NCBI GenBank assembly: GCA_002358905.1
Contig: DEPT01000073.1
Span: forward strand, 6,562 to 70,561
From: Akkermansiaceae bacterium UBA3385
Lineage (GTDB): Bacteria; Verrucomicrobiota; Verrucomicrobiia; Verrucomicrobiales; Akkermansiaceae
DNA length: 64,000 nucleotides
Direction: 5' to 3'
Made by a program: the position numbers and the translations under genes. Within the stretch, counting starts at the first letter, position 1, and the number at the start of each line of letters is the position of its first letter. Under the pieces are notes generated by a model. The model saw nothing but the letters and a program-made list of their open reading frames with translations, was not told the DNA's origin and ran no database searches. This document shows positions 36,053 to 45,087 of the stretch, one piece after another.

Positions 36053-36092
36053 AATGGTACGGGCAGGGGTGTAACGCTGCCTTGCTCGCACT

Positions 36093-36120
36093 AGCATACC
36101 GTATTTTGGGTGAAAGGCAA
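36093..36120 (-). promoter_or_regulatory. Promoter of the nuoB-ispE operon
   Basis: TTGCCT (36120-36115), 16-bp spacer, TATGCT (36098-36093). Leader about 34 nt. Confidence 0.6.
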
Positions 36121-36272
36121 GCCAAATTTGGCGGTTGTATTTCAAAAAGCGGTGTATGTCCTGTGATTTTTCAGCGGGTTAAACTATCCGTGTTGTGCGA
36201 GCGGAGGCTTCCTGCAGGTTCAGCAAAATGCCAATAGCGGATATGATGAGTCACAAGGTGTTCACCCGGTGG

Positions 36273-37019
36273 TTATTTTTTGTCCTCGGAATTGGGATGC
36301 TCGGTGTCCGGGTGGGCAACGTCAATAAGCGGGCGGTAGGAGGGGAGCTGCCAGTTCATGTACACAGCTGCCATGCGCACTACAAATACCACGATGGTGC
36401 CCATGATGTATGAAAGCTGGTAGGGGCAGTTGAAGTACTGCATGATTACAAACAGCAGACTACCCAGACAGGCGGCAGAGGCGTACACTTCCTTGGAACG
36501 GAAGACGTACGGTACGTTACCGGTCAGAACATCTCGCAGTGCGCCGCCGGCTACGCCGGTGCATACACCCATGCAGATGCAGACAATGCCGGAACAGCCC
36601 AGATAATAGGCCTTGGCCGTTCCCAGCAGAGTAAAGAAAGCCATGGCCAGGGCATCGGCAATGCGAATGGTACCCACGGGCGGATTCCAGAAGCGGGTTA
36701 CATAGAACATGACCAGTGAGGTCAACAAGGCCATGTAGAGGAATTGGACATCATGCCCTAACACCCAGTAGATGGTAACGGGCGTTCCCTGGTGGGTCAG
36801 CATGCCGCTGAGCAGGATGTCGCGTACCGTACCGCCGCCCAGGGATGCTATGGTGCCGCATACCAGCACGCCTACGATATCCATGCGCACACGGCTGGAA
36901 GCTGTGGCACCTGCAATGGCACCCACCACTGTTGCAAAAACGCAGCAGATATAGAACAGTGGGTGGTCTCCGAAATCCTTGACAGCCTGCAGACTATCCG
37001 GGGTGCATGTGTCTACCAT
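36273..37019 (-). CDS. TRIC/YicG-type cation channel (UPF0126, two Gly-transporter domains)
   Basis: 248 residues from the ATG at 37019. Seven transmembrane helices built as two repeats, each with the GGTxRD signature: TIASLGGGTVRDILL and GVAGGALRDVLTGNVP. The pair of kinked glycine motifs is the hallmark of bacterial TRIC channels, earlier annotated as glycine transporter-like UPF0126. Probably moves monovalent cations. Third in the lpdA-GYF-TRIC run, seven bases after the GYF gene. Confidence 0.87.
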   Translation of the reverse strand: MVDTCTPDSLQAVKDFGDHPLFYICCVFATVVGAIAGATASSRVRMDIVGVLVCGTIASLGGGTVRDILLSGMLTHQGTPVTIYWVLGHDVQFLYMALLTSLVMFYVTRFWNPPVGTIRIADALAMAFFTLLGTAKAYYLGCSGIVCICMGVCTGVAGGALRDVLTGNVPYVFRSKEVYASAACLGSLLFVIMQYFNCPYQLSYIMGTIVVFVVRMAAVYMNWQLPSYRPLIDVAHPDTEHPNSEDKK

Positions 37020-37026
37020 ATTTGAT

Positions 37027-37380
37027 TCACTTAAGGGCCTTTGAAAGCAGCCAGAAGATGAACAGGAGCAGTAAAACCGGCCAGAATACCTTGATGGCAC
37101 CAATGGCAATGAAAATGAAAAGAACCAGTGCCAGCAGTACGATGAGTACCGGGCCAATCAGCCCGCTGCGCTTCAGGATGGTGAACAGGCTGGGGTTGCG
37201 TTCTTCCTCTTCCTCCTCACTCAGATTGACGGAATGAAGGGGCCGCCAGGTGTTGTTGTCTGCGCGGCGTACCCAGGTTTCGTTGTTGATTTCACCTGAG
37301 GCACGCAGCCGTAACAGCTCGGCTCCGGTTACAGGGCCGACCTTTTCTGTGCCGTTGTCGTAGTAGAATTTGCGTGCCAT
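37027..37380 (-). CDS. GYF-domain (DUF4339-like) membrane protein
   Basis: 117 residues. The N-terminal GYF_2-like module (FYYDNGTEKVGPVTGAELLR, then W-rich NNETWVRRADNNTWRPL) is a predicted proline-peptide or protein-interaction domain. An acidic linker EEEEEE follows, then two transmembrane helices at the C-terminus. Function unknown. Sits 18 bp after lpdA and next to the TRIC-like gene. Confidence 0.75.
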   Translation of the reverse strand: MARKFYYDNGTEKVGPVTGAELLRLRASGEINNETWVRRADNNTWRPLHSVNLSEEEEEERNPSLFTILKRSGLIGPVLIVLLALVLFIFIAIGAIKVFWPVLLLLFIFWLLSKALK

Positions 37381-37398
37381 CAGGTGTTGGTCGTTCGG

Positions 37399-38784
37399 TT
37401 ATGCGTGAATGGCACGGCCATCTGCTGCCAGCACGGCTTCATGAATGGCCTCCGACAGTGTCGGATGCGCGTAAATCATGGCATTCAGGTCCGCATCGGT
37501 CAATTCGCTGTTCAGTGCTAATTCGGGTGCAGTGAGCAGTTCCGTGGCGTTGTCGCCTACAATGTGGGCACCCAGTAGTTCGCCATTTTCTTTGCCGAAG
37601 AGCAGTTTGACGAAGCCCTCTGTATCGCCGCCAGCTACGGCACGGCCAATGGCCTGGAAGGGGAATTTGCCCACCTTGTAATCAACTCCGGCTTCCTTCA
37701 GTTCGCGTTCGCGCTTGCCTACGCTGGCCACCTGCGGGTGGCAGTATGTGCAGCCGGGGACTACAAGAGCCTGTTTCGGGGTGTGACCTTCCACATACAT
37801 GCCTTCCACGGCCTGCTCGGCTTCATAGCTGGCAGTGTGCGCCAGCATGATACCGCCGATGCAGTCGCCAACGGCGTACACGCCCGGAATGCTGGTTTCA
37901 TAGCGGTCGTTTACCTTGATGAAGCCTCGGTCAGTAAGCTCCAGTCCTGTGGCATCCGGTACAACCGGTACAACGCCAATGGCTACCAGACACACATCGG
38001 CGGTGATTTCCTGCACTTTTCCATTCTTGGCGGTAATGGTTGCGGTTACGCTGTCGCCATTATCCTTGAGTGCATCTACCTTGGCGCCGGCCATGCAGGT
38101 GATTCCTTGTTTCTTGAAGGAACGTTCCACGGCCTGGCTCACATCGTCATCCTCATTGGGTAGAATGCGGGGGAGGGCCTCTACCAGGGTTACCTTGGTG
38201 CCGAAGCAGTGGTATACATAGGAAAGTTCGCTGCCGATAGCTCCGGAGCCGATTACAATCATGCTTTCCGGACGGTTCTTCATGACCAGCGCATCCTTGC
38301 TGCCTATGATGGTCTTGCCGTTGAAGGGGAATACAGGCACCTCGCGGGTGCGGGCGCCGGTGGCGATGAGAATCTGAGGGGCCTCCAGTGTGCTCCCGGT
38401 GCCGTCAGCCGCAGTGACTTCCACCTTGCCGGCTGCCGGGATGCGGGCTTCGCCGGTCACGCACTCAATTTTGTTCTTCTTGAAAAGGAAAGCAATACCG
38501 GCAGAGAGTCGGTCACTGATCTGGCGGGAACGACCGATGACGGCATCCCAATCGACGCTCAACCCCTCGGCGGAAATGCCGAATTCGGCAGCGCGTTTGT
38601 TGATTGTGTTGTATACCTCGCCATTTTTCAGCAAGGCCTTGGTGGGAATGCAGCCCCAGTTCAGGCAGGTGCCGCCTACGCGTTCGCGTTCTACGCATAC
38701 CACGCGCTTGCCCAGCTGGGCGGCACGGATAGCACCAACATAGCCGGCAGGGCCGCCACCAATCACAATCAGGTCGTAACTCAT
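37399..38784 (-). CDS. lpdA: Dihydrolipoyl dehydrogenase
   Basis: 461 residues. FAD disulfide oxidoreductase (E3) of 2-oxo acid dehydrogenase complexes and glycine cleavage. N-terminal FAD motif IGGGPAGYVGAIRAAQLGK, redox disulfide GGTCLNWGCIPTKAL, NAD motif VIGSGAIGSELSYVYHCFG and C-terminal HAHPTLSEAIHEAVL with the active-site His. No E1/E2 genes adjoin. The start is confirmed by a promoter six bases upstream. Confidence 0.96.
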   Translation of the reverse strand: MSYDLIVIGGGPAGYVGAIRAAQLGKRVVCVERERVGGTCLNWGCIPTKALLKNGEVYNTINKRAAEFGISAEGLSVDWDAVIGRSRQISDRLSAGIAFLFKKNKIECVTGEARIPAAGKVEVTAADGTGSTLEAPQILIATGARTREVPVFPFNGKTIIGSKDALVMKNRPESMIVIGSGAIGSELSYVYHCFGTKVTLVEALPRILPNEDDDVSQAVERSFKKQGITCMAGAKVDALKDNGDSVTATITAKNGKVQEITADVCLVAIGVVPVVPDATGLELTDRGFIKVNDRYETSIPGVYAVGDCIGGIMLAHTASYEAEQAVEGMYVEGHTPKQALVVPGCTYCHPQVASVGKRERELKEAGVDYKVGKFPFQAIGRAVAGGDTEGFVKLLFGKENGELLGAHIVGDNATELLTAPELALNSELTDADLNAMIYAHPTLSEAIHEAVLAADGRAIHA

Positions 38785-38790
38785 GCGTGC

Positions 38791-38819
38791 ATTTTACCCC
38801 TTCCTACTTCTCGTGGCAA
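38791..38819 (-). promoter_or_regulatory. Promoter of lpdA (leaderless type)
   Basis: TTGCCA (38819-38814), 17-bp spacer, TAAAAT (38796-38791), six bases, then ATG. Between it and the bamA promoter (38820-39031) nothing recognisable was seen. Confidence 0.7.
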
Positions 38820-39031
38820 TGATGAATGTGCAATTATGACCCTAAAATCATCAATAACAGAAGCAGGGGATGATAAAGTTTCATGCAATGGGTAATTCAG
38901 AGCGTTTGCAAACAGGCAGATAGCCGGAGGATTTGTTGAATGAGGATTCAAAATGCAGAACGATGAGGTTGCGTGCAGTTGTTGTAATGCTGTTTGTTCC
39001 GTCTTATTATTTGTGATGCTCTAATAAAATC

Positions 39032-39060
39032 TTGACGCGTCGGAGGGGGGAGTATAGGAT
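39032..39060 (+). promoter_or_regulatory. Promoter of bamA (leaderless type)
   Basis: TTGACG (39032-39037), 17-bp spacer, TAGGAT (39055-39060), eight bases, then ATG. The alternative -10 TATAGG would give a 15-bp spacer. Confidence 0.65.
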
Positions 39061-39068
39061 GGAGATAT

Positions 39069-41690
39069 ATGAATAAGCCCACATTGCACTGGAGCGCCAC
39101 GCTTACAGCTTTGGCGCTGACGTTGGCAGCGCCGGCTTTTGGTCAGGCATCTACGGGAGATCCTTTCCTGGATGCCATGATGATGGACCAGCAGGCTGAG
39201 CAGAAAACGACGAGTACCAATTCTGCACCCGAGGAAGACCCCTTCCTGAAAGCTATAAGCAGCAAGAAGACGAGTGCTCAGACTGCGCCTGTGCAGACCC
39301 CCCAACCTGCCGCCAAGCCTGTGGAAACTCGCCTGGTTTCGGCTGCTTCAGATACCCGCCTGCTCGATGAATCTGAGGTGGTGCGTGAATTAGGACCGGC
39401 AACGGGGTTGTTCCAGAATGATGCTTCTTTTGATGGCAAATCCGTATCGGGAGTTGAGTTTCGCTACACGGGCGACAAAGTACTGCCGGACCGCCGCCTG
39501 ATGGATGTGGTGCAGACGCGCGCGGGGAGCGAGTATTCCTCAGTTCGAGTGAATGCAGACCTGGAGCGCCTGATTGAGCGCAGCCTGATTGACCCGAATG
39601 CCTCCGTTTCGGTTCAGCCGAGCGGCAATACTGTCAAGGTGATTTTCAATGTGCGCGCCAGTAGCGTGCTTGCCGGTGTGGGCTTTACCGGTAATGAGGA
39701 ATTTGATGATGATGACCTGCGCGAAACCAGTAAGCTTCAACCCGGCACGGTGCTGAGCGATGCAACGCTGGCTGCAGCTCGTGCCAATATCATCAAGGCA
39801 TACCAGGAAGCCGGTTATCCGGATACGCAGGTGAGCTGGCATGCGGAGAAGACTGCCAGTGGTTCCTATAAGGATGTCGTGTTCGATATCAAGGAAGGCC
39901 GCGAGGTAAGCATGAGCACCATTGAGTTCCAGGGGAATAAGGCCTTCGATGGCGAACAGCTTCGCCAGCTCATGAAGACTAAGGAACGAGGCCTCTTCAC
40001 CTGGATTACCAAGTCCGGTCGCGTTGACCGTGAACAGGTGGAGGATGACCTGGAAGCCGTTATCAAGCATTATAAGAACTACGGTTACCTCCGTGCCCGC
40101 CTGAGCAAGGTAGAGTATACGGCCAGCCCGAATGAGACAGGCCGCCAGCGTCTGCACCTGAAGGTGACGGTGGAGGAAGGTCCGCGTTACAAGGTGCGTA
40201 ATGTGACGTTTGGCCCGCTGACTGCTTATACCGCCAAGGAACTGGAGCCCGGTCTCAGCATGTGGAATGGCGATATCTACTCCTTGCAGAAGGTTTCTGA
40301 TGACGTGACGATGATTCGCCGCTACTACGGCGCAAAGGGATATGCAGATGCAGACGTTCGCCCTGATATCAATGAAGTGGGTGTAGCTGCCGATGGTACG
40401 CGCCTGATTGATATTCGCTACGATGTGACGGAGGGCGAGCGCTTCAAGGTGGGCCGCATCAATGTGCGTGGTAACACCAAGACCCGCCAGCACGTGATTC
40501 TGCGCGAATTGCCGCTCAAACCAGGTGAGAATCTTAACTCTGTAGACCTGGAAACAGCCAGAAAACGCCTGGAGAACCTGAATTACTTTGATCAGGTGGA
40601 GGTGTCGCAGGGCCTTTCCACCACCAATGGTTACCGTGACATTAATGTGAATGTACACGAAAAGATGACCGGCAGCCTGACTCTGGGTGTGGCGTTCTCC
40701 ACTGTGGAGAATGTGTATCTCTACACCACTATCACCCAGTCTAACTTTGATATACGTGGTTTTGTCAATGGCGGAACCTTTGTGGGTGGCGGTCAGCGCC
40801 TTACGGTGAGCGGTAAGCTTGGTACGGAATACAGCAGTGCTTCCGTGTATCTGTTGGAACCCTGGTTCCTGGACCGTAAGCTGGCTTTGGGTAATGAGTT
40901 GTTCTACTCCAAATCCACTTATCTGAGCGATTATTACCAGCAGACGAATTTTGGCTATGCTGTTTCTCTGCGCAAGTCCATCAGCGATCTTTCCTCTGTG
41001 AAGTTTGAATATCGCATCGAGGAGTATGGTATTGACGCAGAGGGTGGTTCCCCTGTCTTCTTCAAAGAACAGGATGGAGATTATACACGTAGCCATTTCC
41101 GCCTGAGCTGCGATTACGACTCTCGCGATTCCATGGTGACCCCGCGTAAGGGTGGCCACGTGGAAGGTCATGTGGGGTACAGTGGCCCCGGCAGTACGGT
41201 TGAGACCTACACGGTGGGCCTGACCGGGTCTTACTACTACAACTCGTTCTGGGATTCCATCTTCAGCATCAACATGGGACTTGAGACGGTTGACACGGTG
41301 AAGAGTGATGAAGAAGTGCCGATTTTCGAGCGTTGCTACCTTGGCGGACCGGCCAATCTGCGTGGCTTCCGTTATCGTGATGTCGGTATGATTGATGAAG
41401 CTCTGGCCGGCGATGAAACAATGGGTGGTAATACTTCTGCCTACGTGCAGTTCGAGGTGACTCTGCCGGTGGTGGAATCTGTTCGCTTTGCTATGTTTGT
41501 GGACGCTGGTTTCGTGCACAAGGACAGCTTCGACTTTGCCCCCACGGAATGGGCTGCTGACTATGGTATCGGTCTGCGCATTAATCTGCCCATGGGTCCG
41601 CTGGCTGTGGACTATGCCATTCCCTTCAAGACGGCCAACTGTGCCGATGATGATGGCCAGTTCCAGTTCTATGTGGACTACAAGTACTAA
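39069..41690 (+). CDS. bamA: Outer membrane protein assembly factor BamA
   Basis: 873 residues. Signal peptide to about FGQA (27); a low-complexity Gln/Thr/Pro linker (~30-95) longer than usual; five POTRA modules (~115-510) with repeated GxxxF/L-x-V-R-G-N patterns such as VGRINVRGNTKTRQHVILRE; then the 16-strand barrel with the conserved loop motif NLRGFRYRDVG and the C-terminal aromatic end FYVDYKY. Inserts beta-barrel proteins such as the autotransporter and the 4731 protein. Downstream skp or lpx genes, common in proteobacteria, are absent. Confidence 0.95.
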   Translation: MNKPTLHWSATLTALALTLAAPAFGQASTGDPFLDAMMMDQQAEQKTTSTNSAPEEDPFLKAISSKKTSAQTAPVQTPQPAAKPVETRLVSAASDTRLLDESEVVRELGPATGLFQNDASFDGKSVSGVEFRYTGDKVLPDRRLMDVVQTRAGSEYSSVRVNADLERLIERSLIDPNASVSVQPSGNTVKVIFNVRASSVLAGVGFTGNEEFDDDDLRETSKLQPGTVLSDATLAAARANIIKAYQEAGYPDTQVSWHAEKTASGSYKDVVFDIKEGREVSMSTIEFQGNKAFDGEQLRQLMKTKERGLFTWITKSGRVDREQVEDDLEAVIKHYKNYGYLRARLSKVEYTASPNETGRQRLHLKVTVEEGPRYKVRNVTFGPLTAYTAKELEPGLSMWNGDIYSLQKVSDDVTMIRRYYGAKGYADADVRPDINEVGVAADGTRLIDIRYDVTEGERFKVGRINVRGNTKTRQHVILRELPLKPGENLNSVDLETARKRLENLNYFDQVEVSQGLSTTNGYRDINVNVHEKMTGSLTLGVAFSTVENVYLYTTITQSNFDIRGFVNGGTFVGGGQRLTVSGKLGTEYSSASVYLLEPWFLDRKLALGNELFYSKSTYLSDYYQQTNFGYAVSLRKSISDLSSVKFEYRIEEYGIDAEGGSPVFFKEQDGDYTRSHFRLSCDYDSRDSMVTPRKGGHVEGHVGYSGPGSTVETYTVGLTGSYYYNSFWDSIFSINMGLETVDTVKSDEEVPIFERCYLGGPANLRGFRYRDVGMIDEALAGDETMGGNTSAYVQFEVTLPVVESVRFAMFVDAGFVHKDSFDFAPTEWAADYGIGLRINLPMGPLAVDYAIPFKTANCADDDGQFQFYVDYKY

Positions 41691-41714
41691 AGCGCCCGTT
41701 AATCAGTGTGTCTG

Positions 41715-41757
41715 AAAAAAATCCCTGGTTGGATGAGTTCCAACCAGGGATATTTCT
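41715..41757. terminator. Bidirectional terminator between bamA and the 41784 gene
   Basis: ATCCCTGGTTGG (41721-41732) pairs with CCAACCAGGGAT (41740-41751), with an A run on the left and TTTCTTT on the right. Confidence 0.85.
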
Positions 41758-41783
41758 TTGCCAGCTGAGAGATGGCTGAAGGA

Positions 41784-44048
41784 TTAATCTTCCGTAGCGT
41801 ACTGGCCTTCTGCCCGGCTCTGACGGATGTTGGCGTCTTCGCGCATTTTAAGAGCTTTGCGTTCGTTGCCTGCGTTTTCCCAGGCGGTCGCAATCTGACG
41901 CTGAATTTCGCATTCTTTCTTAAGTTTGAAGAGGTCGCTGCCATTGCTGCGAACCTGTTTTTCAAAGAGTTTTTCAGCGTCTTTGGCCAGCGTATTCCAG
42001 GCACGGGCCGGTGCTTCATCTCCGAGATGCCCCATATATTGCCCCAGCAGCTGTCCGAAGATATCGCCACGGCCTGTGTATTTCTTCAGTTGCTTGCGGT
42101 ATAGATTAGCCAGGCCTGTGTAGTTCTTCTCTTCGGCATAAACCTCTGCCTGGCGGTTTACCGCATTCAATACGATATCGGCGCGTTCATCGCCTCCACG
42201 GCGGTTCAGCTGGTTCATGGAACGGCGCAGGGCTGCCTGTTTGCTGGCGGCATTCTTACCATCGAGCAAGTATTTTTCTTCGACCTCGATGGCCAGGTCC
42301 ATGAGCTCTGTGTTCTTTTTGCTGAGCTGGTTCAAATCGGCATTGATTTTGCGCCACACTTTGTCCGGGGGGAGATTGTCCTCATCCTGCCCCAGCACTT
42401 TGATATAGTGCGCCCATGCGGCGGTGAGGGTGGGGAAGGCCGTGGTGACATATCGAGCGGTGCTGCGGGCTTCTGTCGTGCAGTTGATGCGGGACATGTA
42501 GTCTGCCAGAATCATGGCATCTGCCGCAGGAGCAAGCTTGGCATCCGTGGTTTTGGTGTCTTTGCTGAGCAGCACGGATTCGTGCTGGCTGCGGCCGGAG
42601 CAGGGATTGGTGAAGCGTCCGCTGTTGTAGCCGTAGGAGTTTGTCTGCACCCATTGCGTTGCATCAACCAGGTTCACCATCCAGGCGTGGGGGCCGCGGT
42701 CGCCATCGCCCACAATGTAGACAGCCGGCACACCACGGCACTTGCCCGTGTTGCAGGAGAAATAGCCCTGGTCGCGGCAGACGCCGCCTTCCTTCCTGAT
42801 TTCTTCGAAGGAATAATTTTCATAGAGATCCTTGTTGGTGGCGGCGCGTTCCATGACGTATTTGATGGAACCATAGGCTGCGCTCCAGTTGGCCTGGGTG
42901 TAGTTGACGTTTTCGGCAGCCCAGTCGAACTCACTTTGGGGCAGGCGGACATCCACTACGTGCAGCAGCTGGGAAACACTCAGTTTCTTGATATCGGTTA
43001 CCAGTTTGCGCTTTTTATCCATTTCACGCAGGTAGGCGCATACCTCCGGCACGGTGAGTCGGGGCTCATTCCGGTCGCGGAACATGCCGGGGGACCCGGC
43101 AACCTGCGGGTTAATCAGAGCACCGGCAATGGCCAGGTTCATGTATTTGACTCTTTCCTTGGCGTCCGTTTCGGTCCAGATGGTGTAGAACTGGCGGATG
43201 GAATGGGCAGCATTGGTATCAAGCCCTTCCTGGGTCAGGTAGTGTTGCATGAACTGGTGCAGCGCCTGGCTTTTATCCCGCAGAGCCCAGCGGAAGAAGT
43301 CTACGCCGTTGTTATCGTTATCATCCCCTTCTGTGGAAACGATTTCGGCAAGTTCCTTTTCCCCTGCCATGCGGATGAGCAGGCAGAGGTCTACCGCCTG
43401 CATCAGGTTGCGGTTGTTTTTGTATTGGGTATAATTGAGCTTGCCGCTGCCGGTGTATGTGGGCACTGCTTCCTTGATACGGGCGGATGCTGCTTTTTCA
43501 AATGCGGAAAAATCCTTTTTCTGGAGAAGATGGTCCACCATGGCGTCAAACTGCTTTTTGGCAGTTGCTCCGTTGGCGTCTGCTCCGTGCAGTGCGGGCA
43601 TGTTATCGTATGCGGAAGTTTGCACAGGCTCCTCTTTCGGTTCCTCTTTCTTATCCGGCTCTACGGGTTTAGGCTCGTCCTTGCCGGCAGTGTCCTCCTT
43701 GAGTTTTCTGCGGCGTTCTTCCTCTTCTGCGGCCAGTCGCTTGCGTTCTGCCTCTTCTGCGGCCAGGCGTTTACGTTCTTCTTCCTCCGCAGCCAGTCGT
43801 TCCTGTTCTTCTTTTTCGGCTGCAAGGCGCGCCATTTCCTCAGCCAGTCGCTTATCTGCGGCTATTTTTGCCTTGCGCGCAGCTTCAGCAGCCTTGCGTT
43901 CATTTTCGTTCTTCTGCCACGTGTCGTACCCATAGTAGCCACCGCCACCAAGGGCAATGAGAAGGAGCGTGATAATCCAGCCGCTGCCAGATTTCTTCGG
44001 CTTTTTATGGGTAGTTAGACTTTTCGCCTTAAGAACTTGCTTTGCCAT
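41784..44048 (-). CDS. Membrane-anchored coiled-coil protein with transglutaminase-like domain
   Basis: 754 residues. A short Lys-rich cytoplasmic start, one transmembrane helix (~22-42, IITLLLIALGGGGYYGYDTW), a highly charged Glu/Arg/Ala coiled coil (~48-115) built of repeated AAEEEERKRL-type units, a Pro/Glu spacer, then a helical region and a transglutaminase-like core with GGVCRDQGYFSC (Cys near 421) and GPHAWMVNLVDATQW (His near 454). The C-terminal third is helical, TPR-like. Topology suggests a periplasmic protease or cross-linker on a stalk. It resembles the 27021 protein in the core only. The TonB/TolA-like stalk is a composition likeness, not homology shown. Confidence 0.75.
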   Translation of the reverse strand: MAKQVLKAKSLTTHKKPKKSGSGWIITLLLIALGGGGYYGYDTWQKNENERKAAEAARKAKIAADKRLAEEMARLAAEKEEQERLAAEEEERKRLAAEEAERKRLAAEEEERRRKLKEDTAGKDEPKPVEPDKKEEPKEEPVQTSAYDNMPALHGADANGATAKKQFDAMVDHLLQKKDFSAFEKAASARIKEAVPTYTGSGKLNYTQYKNNRNLMQAVDLCLLIRMAGEKELAEIVSTEGDDNDNNGVDFFRWALRDKSQALHQFMQHYLTQEGLDTNAAHSIRQFYTIWTETDAKERVKYMNLAIAGALINPQVAGSPGMFRDRNEPRLTVPEVCAYLREMDKKRKLVTDIKKLSVSQLLHVVDVRLPQSEFDWAAENVNYTQANWSAAYGSIKYVMERAATNKDLYENYSFEEIRKEGGVCRDQGYFSCNTGKCRGVPAVYIVGDGDRGPHAWMVNLVDATQWVQTNSYGYNSGRFTNPCSGRSQHESVLLSKDTKTTDAKLAPAADAMILADYMSRINCTTEARSTARYVTTAFPTLTAAWAHYIKVLGQDEDNLPPDKVWRKINADLNQLSKKNTELMDLAIEVEEKYLLDGKNAASKQAALRRSMNQLNRRGGDERADIVLNAVNRQAEVYAEEKNYTGLANLYRKQLKKYTGRGDIFGQLLGQYMGHLGDEAPARAWNTLAKDAEKLFEKQVRSNGSDLFKLKKECEIQRQIATAWENAGNERKALKMREDANIRQSRAEGQYATED

Positions 44049-44055
44049 GGTGATA

Positions 44056-44083
44056 ATCCTACTATATTAAGGTGAAAAGTAAA
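44056..44083 (-). promoter_or_regulatory. Promoter of the 41784 gene (leaderless type)
   Basis: TTTACT (44083-44078), 16-bp spacer, TAGGAT (44061-44056), seven bases, then ATG. Confidence 0.55.
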
Positions 44084-44171
44084 GCTAAAAGTTTACAGGG
44101 ACTGGCTGCTGTGCCGGATGGATGCAGACGCTTGTCTGGTCGCCTATCCTGTGTGTATGCGTACATTAAGC

Positions 44172-44200
44172 TGGAAAATGCAGGGAATGTAGGGTATAGT
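44172..44200 (+). promoter_or_regulatory. Promoter of the ankyrin-RHH pair (leaderless type)
   Basis: TGGAAA (44172-44177), 17-bp spacer, TATAGT (44195-44200), six bases, then the ATG at 44207. The -35 is weak. Confidence 0.5.
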
Positions 44201-44206
44201 ACCTGC

Positions 44207-44815
44207 ATGAGCGATTTGCAATGGAACAGCGTGACTCTGGAGGAGGATGAAAAACCTCGTGTTCAGCCAGAGGAATTGCGTGAAATGGCTGCTGATCTGG
44301 ACCCGGATGACTTCGATGAACCCGTTCAGGAGTTCCTGGATGCTATCATGAATGGAGAGGATGTTGAGACTCTTCGACAGGCGGCGACTCTTCTTCTGCA
44401 GGATGAGGTGGATCTGGCTCCTGACCTTGCTTCCATGGGTGTGGAACCTGATAGCGGCCTGATTGCCTTGCTGCTGGCTGCCGGGGCAGATGTGAACGCC
44501 CGGAATGCCTACGGGCAGCCACCTTTGCATCTGGCGGCATATTACGGGTATGAGACGATTGTGGACCAACTGCTGGCTGCCGGTGCCAATCTGCGGACTC
44601 GTAATATGCATGGACGTTTTGCGGCGGAGGTGGCGGCTACTCCTGCACTGGCCGCCCGCCTGGAGCCGCCCTACCACCCGGATGATGATGAGCCGCTGCC
44701 GCCGGAGATTGAGGATGCAGATTATGAGCCCGAATCGGAGCATTGCTGCTGCGGAGAGCATGATTGCGATTGCGGTCATCACCATGGCGAATGCTCTTGT
44801 GGACACCAACACTAA
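44207..44815 (+). CDS. Ankyrin-repeat protein with Cys/His-rich metal-binding tail
   Basis: 202 residues from the ATG at 44207; the frame is open upstream to 44072, but the promoter supports the shorter form. Acidic N-terminal helical region (~10-75), two to three ankyrin repeats (~78-150, LLLAAGADVNARNAYGQPPL then HLAAYYGYETIVDQLLAAGA), an acidic spacer, and a C-terminal tail CCCGEHDCDCGHHHGECSCG with many metal ligands, like the tails of metallochaperones. Cytoplasmic. Eleven bases before a ribbon-helix-helix gene, so the two may form a metal-linked regulatory pair (inference). Confidence 0.75.
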   Translation: MSDLQWNSVTLEEDEKPRVQPEELREMAADLDPDDFDEPVQEFLDAIMNGEDVETLRQAATLLLQDEVDLAPDLASMGVEPDSGLIALLLAAGADVNARNAYGQPPLHLAAYYGYETIVDQLLAAGANLRTRNMHGRFAAEVAATPALAARLEPPYHPDDDEPLPPEIEDADYEPESEHCCCGEHDCDCGHHHGECSCGHQH

Positions 44816-44826
44816 CCACTGCTGCC

Positions 44827-45087
44827 ATGGGAACTAAAATTGTCACTTTCCGTTGTCCGAAGGAGTTGTTGAGCCAGATTGATGATACGGCAAGCTATTT
44901 CCAGCGCACTCGCAATTCGGTCTTGCTGGCTGCCGTACGACTTTTCTCCCGCCAGCTGCGCGAGCTGCCGAGCGGTGAGATGACCCAGCCCCTTTCTTCT
45001 GAGCTACTGACCCGGGAGACCATGTTTCCGAAGCCGGAAAGTCGCGGCGGGCGTCCCCGGAAGCAGAAAATTTCTTCGGAGGCTTAA
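44827..45087 (+). CDS. Ribbon-helix-helix (CopG-like) DNA-binding protein
   Basis: 86 residues. The N-terminus KIVTFRCPKELLSQIDDTAS then RTRNSVLLAAVRLF has the strand-helix-helix pattern of CopG/MetJ/Arc repressors. The tail is basic (RGGRPRKQK). Targets unknown; autoregulation of the ankyrin-RHH pair would be typical. Not accompanied by a recognisable toxin. Its stop overlaps the stop of the convergent CoA-transferase gene by 4 bp. Confidence 0.7.
   Translation: MGTKIVTFRCPKELLSQIDDTASYFQRTRNSVLLAAVRLFSRQLRELPSGEMTQPLSSELLTRETMFPKPESRGGRPRKQKISSEA

Noticed and set aside
39540..41519. A 659-codon open frame antisense to bamA
   Set aside because: Same cause as the alaS shadow; bamA motifs on the plus strand are unambiguous.
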